This document shows positions 59,028 through 64,000 of a stretch of DNA of 64,000 bases, in pieces. A program made the position numbers and the translations under genes. The notes below the pieces were generated by a model. That model did not search any database. It had not been told where the DNA came from and was given only the letters and a program-made list of their open reading frames with translations. Source of the stretch: JAQTTT01 sp041652755 (GTDB taxonomy: Archaea; Nanobdellota; Nanobdellia; Tiddalikarchaeales; Tiddalikarchaeaceae); NCBI GenBank assembly GCA_041652755.1, contig JBAZGS010000005.1, forward strand, positions 1-64,000, written 5' to 3'. The first letter of the stretch is position 1. Every line of letters starts with the position of its first letter.

Positions 59028-62012
59028 ATGATTTCCCTACCTAGATTTAATGAAGGTTCTTCAAAAAAAACTATTGAGAAATTTAATTCTCCTGCAGAGG
59101 CATTACAAGAACTATGCCAAGATTGCCTAAGAATTCAATATCCTAATTTTTATGTTTTTTCTACACTTGGTCGTGATGGAGCTATTGATGGAATTCAAAA
59201 TGAAATTTGGGTAGAATGTAAAATATGTTCTGAAGATAAATCTTCATCAGTAATACAAAAATGGAAAGATACTGAAAATTCATTAAAAGAACAATTAAAA
59301 AAAGGTAAAGAAAAATGTCAAAAACAATATATTCCTTGGTTTTCGTCAAAAAACCCCCTTAAAAAATATATTTTATTTACTAATGCTCAATTACCTAATG
59401 AAAATGCAGTACGAGAAGTAACTGATTATATTTCAAATGTTTTCCATGAAATTTCAGAATATAATATAGAACTTACACATTTAAAAGATATATCTATTAA
59501 AATTTTCCATTGGAGAAATATTATTCCTTTGATTCAAAATAATAATTCTTTATTATATAAATGGTTTTGGGAATCATGGCCACCTGGTATGATTCCTTTA
59601 AATATAGAAAAAAAAGAAGGTTTTAGAGCTTTTTTAGGATCTTCAAAATTATCTTATTATTCTTTTGAAAATTATGAAAAAGATACGGGTAAAAAATTAC
59701 CAATAAAAACTGAAAAAGAAATTATTAATTCTTTTTTTGAAAATGAAAAAATTGGAAGAATTATTATTGGTCCAGCAGGTGTTGGTAAAACAAGATTAGC
59801 TTTTCAAATAGGAGGATTTGCAAAACAAAATGGATGGATAGTATTTTGTATTAATCCCTCAATTCAATTAAACGCTATTAATGATTTGTTTCAAAATTTA
59901 AAAGATTCTGATAAAGTACTTCTTATTATCGATTATATTGAATTAATGAATAATTTTAAAGGATTTGTAGAAGAAATTAATAATTATAATAAAAAATATG
60001 GTAATAAAGTTTTTTATATAGCAACATGTAGAAATTCTTATTATTATAGAGTAATTTTTGGTGAATCTACCCATGAAATTATTGAATTAAATATAGTTAA
60101 TTCAAATAAAGATATTAAAGATTATATGTATAAAGTTGTTGATCATATTTTAAAAGGTTCTAATATTTTAAATTATGAACAATATATAACTATATGTAAA
60201 GGAATACCTGTATTAGCAGTATTATTAGTTTATTTATATGAAAATAAAAAATCTATAGATCTTGACGATATTTTGAATTTTAATGATTTTGGTAATTGGT
60301 TTTCAAAACATTTAAAATTAACTATTCCATTTATGGAAGATTCCTTTGTTGCAAAATTTATGCTTTGCCTTCCAATTTATGAAGATAAATTAATTAAATT
60401 ACCTGATAAAATTGAAACTATAAAAAATAAACTTTCCTCAGATGGATGGATAGAATCCCATGGGCAAAATGTAAAAATAAAATATGCCATTCATGATGTT
60501 ATTACTGATGAACTTGTTATTTGTTATTGCAAAAGTATTATACCTGAAATTCAATCTTTTATTAAAAAAAGTTTTGAATTTGCAATAGAATATGATAGTC
60601 TTTCCTCAGTATTGAATGCTTTTGAACGTATTTATGAAAATGAAGTATTATCTAACGTTAATTGGTATTCTTTAATATGTGATGAAATAAAAAAGAATCC
60701 TGATATATGGAAAAAATATAGATTAAAATTGTTAAATACTTCTTTATTAAACACTTCTCAAAAAATAATGCTTCTTAATGAATTTTCTAATTATTGGAAT
60801 GATTTATTTTTAGAATCTGCATTTCATCAAGCAATAGGTTGGCTAACTGGTTGGGTATATAGATTAAAAGATGAAGATTCAGAAAAAACAGATTTTAAAA
60901 AAATGATTTATCCTTTTATTAAAAATATTTTAAATTATATAAAAAATGATTATATTATTTGTCGATCATTAGAACTATTCCCTAAAGAATTTTGTGAAAT
61001 TGCATATAATTTTATTAAAAAAGAAGAAAATAAAAATAGTAATTCTTTTATTTTATGTGCATATATAAGAAGTAGTTATAATAATAGTGAATTTGAAGAA
61101 TTACTTAATAATTGGTTTGAAATTAATTATTTAACATCTGAAGCTTATCACATTTTAAAAACATTATTTATTCATAATAGAAAATCTGAATTAGAAACAG
61201 AATGGTTTAAAAAATGGTTATCGAGGCATATTAATTCATCAAGAGCAACAACATTATTAAATTTATATCTAAAAGATAAAAATAATTTTAGATGTCTAAA
61301 AAAATATTTTTTGGATAATATTAAAGATAAAAAACAAAAATTTAGAAACCAATATATAATATTTTGGATTGATTACTCAGATGAAATCAAATCAATTGAA
61401 AATGAACTTATAGATCTTTCTACAAATGAAAATTCAGACAATATATTTGAATTTATTTATAAAATTTTACCTTCAAAGAAATTTAAATTTTCTAGTAAAA
61501 TAACAAAAAAATGTCTTAATTTATGTAAAAAAAATATTAATAATAATAATTTATGGACATTAAAAAAAATTATTTGGAAAAATTTTGATATTTCTTTAGC
61601 TAAAGATTTAATTATGATATTAAATGAATTTTTAATAAATTTACAACAAAAAGAATTGAATGAAGAAGATTTTTCAAATATAAATTGCATAATTTACAAA
61701 TTACTTAAAAAAACATATAATACTCCATTTTATTTTGAAATATTAAATTGTTTTTTAATTTGTTTAAATGACAATTATAGTTTTGCTAAAAATATTAATG
61801 TATATGAAGGAATTCAAGAGTATTATTTTTTTGATGCGATTAAATATATGTTAAATAAAGGAATATTAAACTTCAATAAAGATAATAAAAAAAAAATATT
61901 AAATTTTATAGATTGGTTTAGACGATGGACTCCTAAAAATAAAAAATTAGTAAAAAACTATTTATGTGATTTAAATAAAAAATACCCTTCAGATTTATGG
62001 AGAATTAATTAA
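59028..62012 (+). CDS. PD-(D/E)xK nuclease fused to STAND-like NTPase (candidate defence protein)
   Basis: 994 residues in three parts. Residues 20-75 are a restriction-type nuclease core: G-R-D50-G-A-I-D54-G, then W-V-E63-C-K65, the D-x8-E-x-K pattern of Mrr-like enzymes. Residues about 235-480 are a P-loop NTPase with Walker A G-P-A-G-V-G-K-T (248-255), Walker B L-L-I-I-D-Y (about 298-303) and A-T-C-R-N as the likely sensor. Residues 500-994 are long helical repeats, probably the sensing part. The order effector-NTPase-repeats is that of Avs/STAND antiviral proteins, in which target binding triggers oligomerisation and nuclease action. Strong Lys/Asn/Ile bias sets it apart from Region 2 genes and suggests transfer. 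Its exact class needs structure comparison. Confidence 0.75.
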   Translation: MISLPRFNEGSSKKTIEKFNSPAEALQELCQDCLRIQYPNFYVFSTLGRDGAIDGIQNEIWVECKICSEDKSSSVIQKWKDTENSLKEQLKKGKEKCQKQYIPWFSSKNPLKKYILFTNAQLPNENAVREVTDYISNVFHEISEYNIELTHLKDISIKIFHWRNIIPLIQNNNSLLYKWFWESWPPGMIPLNIEKKEGFRAFLGSSKLSYYSFENYEKDTGKKLPIKTEKEIINSFFENEKIGRIIIGPAGVGKTRLAFQIGGFAKQNGWIVFCINPSIQLNAINDLFQNLKDSDKVLLIIDYIELMNNFKGFVEEINNYNKKYGNKVFYIATCRNSYYYRVIFGESTHEIIELNIVNSNKDIKDYMYKVVDHILKGSNILNYEQYITICKGIPVLAVLLVYLYENKKSIDLDDILNFNDFGNWFSKHLKLTIPFMEDSFVAKFMLCLPIYEDKLIKLPDKIETIKNKLSSDGWIESHGQNVKIKYAIHDVITDELVICYCKSIIPEIQSFIKKSFEFAIEYDSLSSVLNAFERIYENEVLSNVNWYSLICDEIKKNPDIWKKYRLKLLNTSLLNTSQKIMLLNEFSNYWNDLFLESAFHQAIGWLTGWVYRLKDEDSEKTDFKKMIYPFIKNILNYIKNDYIICRSLELFPKEFCEIAYNFIKKEENKNSNSFILCAYIRSSYNNSEFEELLNNWFEINYLTSEAYHILKTLFIHNRKSELETEWFKKWLSRHINSSRATTLLNLYLKDKNNFRCLKKYFLDNIKDKKQKFRNQYIIFWIDYSDEIKSIENELIDLSTNENSDNIFEFIYKILPSKKFKFSSKITKKCLNLCKKNINNNNLWTLKKIIWKNFDISLAKDLIMILNEFLINLQQKELNEEDFSNINCIIYKLLKKTYNTPFYFEILNCFLICLNDNYSFAKNINVYEGIQEYYFFDAIKYMLNKGILNFNKDNKKKILNFIDWFRRWTPKNKKLVKNYLCDLNKKYPSDLWRIN

Positions 62013-62100
62013 TAGGTTCTTATTAATTTTTTTTAATTTAAGTTTTTATTAAAAATATAGTCTCAACAATAATATTTTATCTCTCACTTTCTATCTTTCA

Positions 62101-62186
62101 CTACCTATTTAATATCTTGATTCATTTTTTCTGTTCGGGGAGCGTGAGACTTAAGGAGTTTTTGCTTGCATCTTTTGAATTAATTA
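62101..62186 (+). repeat. Array repeat, copy 14 (longest)
   Basis: CTACCTATTTAATATCTTGA, then TTTTCTGTTCGGGGAGCGTG, GGAGTTTTTGCTTG and the extension CATCTTTTGAATTAATTAC. It shares that extension with copy 6 though no gene ends here, so the extension belongs to the repeat. It is the right edge of the array. Confidence 0.88.
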
Positions 62187-62288
62187 CAATATAGTAAATA
62201 ATTACTAAATCTTTTAGGAATTTTGTGACTATATAGACTGTTTTTTGACTATATAGTCAAACCTAATTATTTAATTACCATATAGTAA
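62184..62288. promoter_or_regulatory. Cluster of operator-like palindromes
   Basis: TTACAATATAGTAA (62184-62197) and TTACCATATAGTAA (62275-62288) fit the inverted pattern TTAC-N-ATAT-N-GTAA. Between them lies the perfect palindrome TTTGACTATATAGTCAAA (62244-62261), preceded by a half copy near 62,226. Another ACTATATAGTCAAA is near 62,734. They may be sites for the winged-helix protein encoded downstream. Confidence 0.55.
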
Positions 62289-62304
62289 ATAAATAAGGAG
62301 AATA

Positions 62305-62373
62305 ATGCACAAAAAAGAAGCAATATTGACGCAAGAAAAACAACCAGAAACAACAAATAAAGATATTGACTAA
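62305..62373 (+). CDS. Possible 22-residue peptide
   Basis: ATG preceded by AAGGAGAATA, a good Shine-Dalgarno, after two palindromic sites. The product M-H-K-K-E-A-I-L-T-Q ends I-D-stop. It could be a leader peptide for the folded region that follows. Weak without conservation. Confidence 0.3.
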   Translation: MHKKEAILTQEKQPETTNKDID

Positions 62374-62484
62374 ATGGGCTCTAAAGAGCCTAAAACTGAG
62401 TCCTAAATACCTATCTACCAAGCCTCTTTTTAGCACCAAAAAAGAGGGTTTTTGGGACCCATTTAAAATGGCCCTTTTTAGAGC
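62372..62484 (+). ncRNA. Possible structured RNA
   Basis: AAATGGG (62372-62378) can pair with CCCATTT (62458-62464), enclosing GGCTCT-AA-AGAGCC and CCTCTTTTT...AAAAAGAGG hairpins. GCTCTAAA can alternatively pair with TTTAGAGC near 62,477. Mutually exclusive stems suggest a regulatory RNA or attenuator. The rest of 62,485-62,790 shows no gene. Confidence 0.35.
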
Positions 62485-62790
62485 AATTTTTTGAGTTAGA
62501 AAAAACACAAAAAACCTATTTTCTATATATGGAATGCTACATGCCAAAAAGGTAAAAGTCCTTTCCTCCCTACTTTTCTATACAAGATATAGAGAGCTAA
62601 TGATCTAGCCCACTGGCCAACGATGTTTCAAAGTCGTGCCAATTCCCATACAAGAATAGTCCGATATATATCCTCAAGCTTGTAATTAAATTATATCAGT
62701 ATTTTAGCACCAAGAGAGGTATATATTTAGCCCACTATATAGTCAAATTTAGTGATAAAACTTTTAATAAATTCTTAAAACTTTTAGTGC

Positions 62791-63417
62791 TTATTGTTTT
62801 TGTTCAACTGAGAAATAAATAAATTTTCCATCTGTTTTTTTTCTTATCAAGTTCATTGCATTTAATCTGTTAAGCCTTGAGCTTGCAGTGCTTCTGCTTA
62901 TTCCCATTAGTCTTGCTAAAGAGTCAGCTGTTTGCGGACCCTTATTGCCTAATGCGCGCAGCACTTCCTCATCCTTTATTGTTATTCCTTCTATATGAGT
63001 AATTGCCTTATCTATCTGTTCTGTGCTGCCTCCTAAGTCTATTATTTGGCTTCTAGTGCCTTTGAGTAAGCCTAAAATCTCATCTAATAGGGCTAATTTA
63101 TCTAATTTTTTATTCATAGATTCCATTATATCGCTTAATTGCTCCAGTATTTGGCTATTAATGATTTTAGCCTGGCTTAAAGGGTGCTCTGAGATGTTTT
63201 TAACGCTGTCTCCCCAGACTTTTAATAATGCCTGAGTGTCAGATAAGTCTTTTACCACTATTTTTTGCTCAATCTTTTGAACTGTTGCAGTTGCGGGGCT
63301 AGATTCTTCTACTATTTCTTTTATTTTTGTCTTTTTAGAAGGTTTTTTATCTGATTTTTTCTTCTTTTTTTTATCAGATTTATTTACCATATTGTAAATA
63401 ATATCTAGAAAGCCCAT
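62791..63417 (-). CDS. Winged-helix transcription regulator
   Basis: About 208 residues. I start at the ATG at 63417 (M-G-F-L-D-I-I); an ATG at 63435 lies inside a palindrome and adds six unlikely residues. A Lys-rich segment (residues about 15-35) is followed by a helical, coiled-coil-like middle and a C-terminal winged helix: L-R-A-L-G-N-K-G-P-Q-T-A-D-S-L-A-R-L-M-G-I-S-R-S-T-A-S-S-R-L-N. This resembles ArsR/MarR-type DNA-binding domains. Iterons lie directly upstream. It may control its own gene or act at a replication origin. Confidence 0.75.
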   Translation of the reverse strand: MGFLDIIYNMVNKSDKKKKKKSDKKPSKKTKIKEIVEESSPATATVQKIEQKIVVKDLSDTQALLKVWGDSVKNISEHPLSQAKIINSQILEQLSDIMESMNKKLDKLALLDEILGLLKGTRSQIIDLGGSTEQIDKAITHIEGITIKDEEVLRALGNKGPQTADSLARLMGISRSTASSRLNRLNAMNLIRKKTDGKFIYFSVEQKQ

Positions 63418-63426
63418 AGAAGCACC

Positions 63427-63520
63427 CCAACACATGTTGGCACATAACCCAACACATCCAACACTTTAGTCAACACTTCCAACATTTTAATCAACACATT
63501 AGACATATTAGTCAACAGAT
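63427..63520 (+). repeat. CAACAC iterons upstream of the regulator
   Basis: CCAACA-CA-TGTTGG (63427-63440) is an inverted repeat. Then come three 21-bp units from 63458, 63479 and 63500, each with half-sites CCAACA and TCAACA about 12 bp apart (the first half-site of the third unit is degenerate). Extra CAACAC copies lie at 63,450, about 63,838, 63,923, 63,932 and the window end. Confidence 0.75.
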
Positions 63521-64000
63521 CCATCATTTATATTTTTTACTATTATATATACTATTTAAATATTTATAAACCAATATGTCGGAAAAAAATTAGTGAAAAA
63601 AGCAAAAAAATGACTAAAATATGCAAAAAATAGCACAATTATATAGTGAAAAAGTAAAAAGTGAGTGTGAGATATATATTGCTTAGTTAATAGATGAAGG
63701 TGCAATATAGGAGGCCCATTTTTTTGAGTTAATTTCTATAAAAATATAAGATTTTATTAAAAAATTAGGAATTATTGCTAAAACCTATTAAACAAGCCTA
63801 AAAACAAGCTATATATCGAAAAGTGAGACATATCTATTCAACACTTCCGTCAGTTGATTGTTATTTGTATTATATTCTTTGGATTATTTTAATATACTAA
63901 TTAAAGAGTGAGAATATTATAGTCCAACACTTCCAACACCTTACTAGTTGCTTAAAAACCTAGCTTAGTTAGCATAAATTTGCTTGAAAATCAACACATC
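63521..64000. other. AT-rich non-coding region
   Basis: No gene recognised. It holds scattered CAACACTTCC elements (near 63,838 and 63,923), an AATATAGGAGG near 63,704 without a following long frame, and A/T-rich tracts. This would fit the flank of an iteron-type origin, but the sequence ends before that can be judged. Confidence 0.45.

Noticed and set aside
40706..62186. Array repeats as classical integron attC sites
   Set aside because: No paired RYYYAAC / GTTRRRY core sites or long imperfect stem could be found in the copies, and no integrase gene is in the window. I keep the cassette idea but not the attC label.
40706..62186. Array repeats as plain transcription terminators
   Set aside because: Copies or half copies also lie between divergent genes (50,411; 47,224) and in one fixed orientation whatever the gene direction. 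The T-rich half may still terminate transcription.
62275..62547. Minus-strand frame of 90 codons
   Set aside because: Its composition is odd (Phe/Leu-rich, no clear start signal), and it lies over palindromes and the possible RNA fold. Probably not a gene.
62550..62700. Possible tRNA in the non-coding stretch
   Set aside because: No cloverleaf with a T-loop GTTCRA or acceptor stem could be built.

Overview
The window looks like a chromosomal segment of an AT-rich archaeon, most plausibly a DPANN-type lineage close to Woesearchaeota or Pacearchaeota. This is an inference. It rests on very small intergenic spaces, TATA boxes about 25-28 nt upstream of many start codons (leaderless transcripts), giant surface proteins rich in N-glycosylation sequons with NosD-type beta-helix motifs, and a patchy set of stand-alone metabolic enzymes. 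No rRNA, tRNA, CRISPR array, transposase or integrase was recognised.

Region 1 (1-27.7 kb, minus strand) is one surface-protein operon. A membrane-anchored protein with a 9-residue tandem repeat overlaps by ATGA the start of one giant open reading frame. That frame runs at least 26.4 kb and leaves the window still open. The giant protein has a signal peptide, BspA-like (DUF285) repeats, NosD-type parallel beta-helices, two LamG-like domains, D-x-D-G-D-G-F-G modules, a PKD-like domain and tandem Ig-like domains. It looks like a modular adhesin built by internal duplication. A 10-N assembly gap lies in the 9-residue repeats.

Region 2 (27.7-40.7 kb) holds ordinary single genes: two OB-fold envelope proteins, a DegV protein, a Nudix hydrolase, two paralogous HD hydrolases, a PAS histidine kinase with its response regulator, a cluster of small membrane proteins and lipoproteins, a secreted serpin and a nucleoside hydrolase.

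Region 3 (40.7-62.2 kb) is the most unusual part. Between consecutive genes or gene pairs lies a copy of one ~60-85 bp repeat, always in the same orientation, with at least 13 full or partial copies. The genes between copies point either way and look like accessory cargo: GNAT, a deoxyribosyltransferase-Nudix fusion, acylphosphatase, a RelBE-like toxin-antitoxin, a dNK-type kinase, two MazG-like proteins, a stand-alone PurH cyclohydrolase domain, a carotenoid-type membrane protein, HIT, a MarR-like regulator and a membrane AAA ATPase. Several gene remnants sit among them. The layout resembles a cassette array, but the repeats lack a recognisable attC structure. The last segment (53.9-62.1 kb) is especially AT-rich. 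It carries a membrane-anchored HNH protein, a run of membrane proteins, an AbrB-type regulator facing a 47-residue membrane protein, and a 994-residue PD-(D/E)xK plus STAND-like NTPase protein. It is a candidate defence island.

Region 4 (62.2-64 kb) is mostly non-coding. It has several palindromes, a possible structured RNA, a winged-helix regulator gene and, directly upstream of that gene, 21-bp CAACAC iterons that could be an operator or replication origin.
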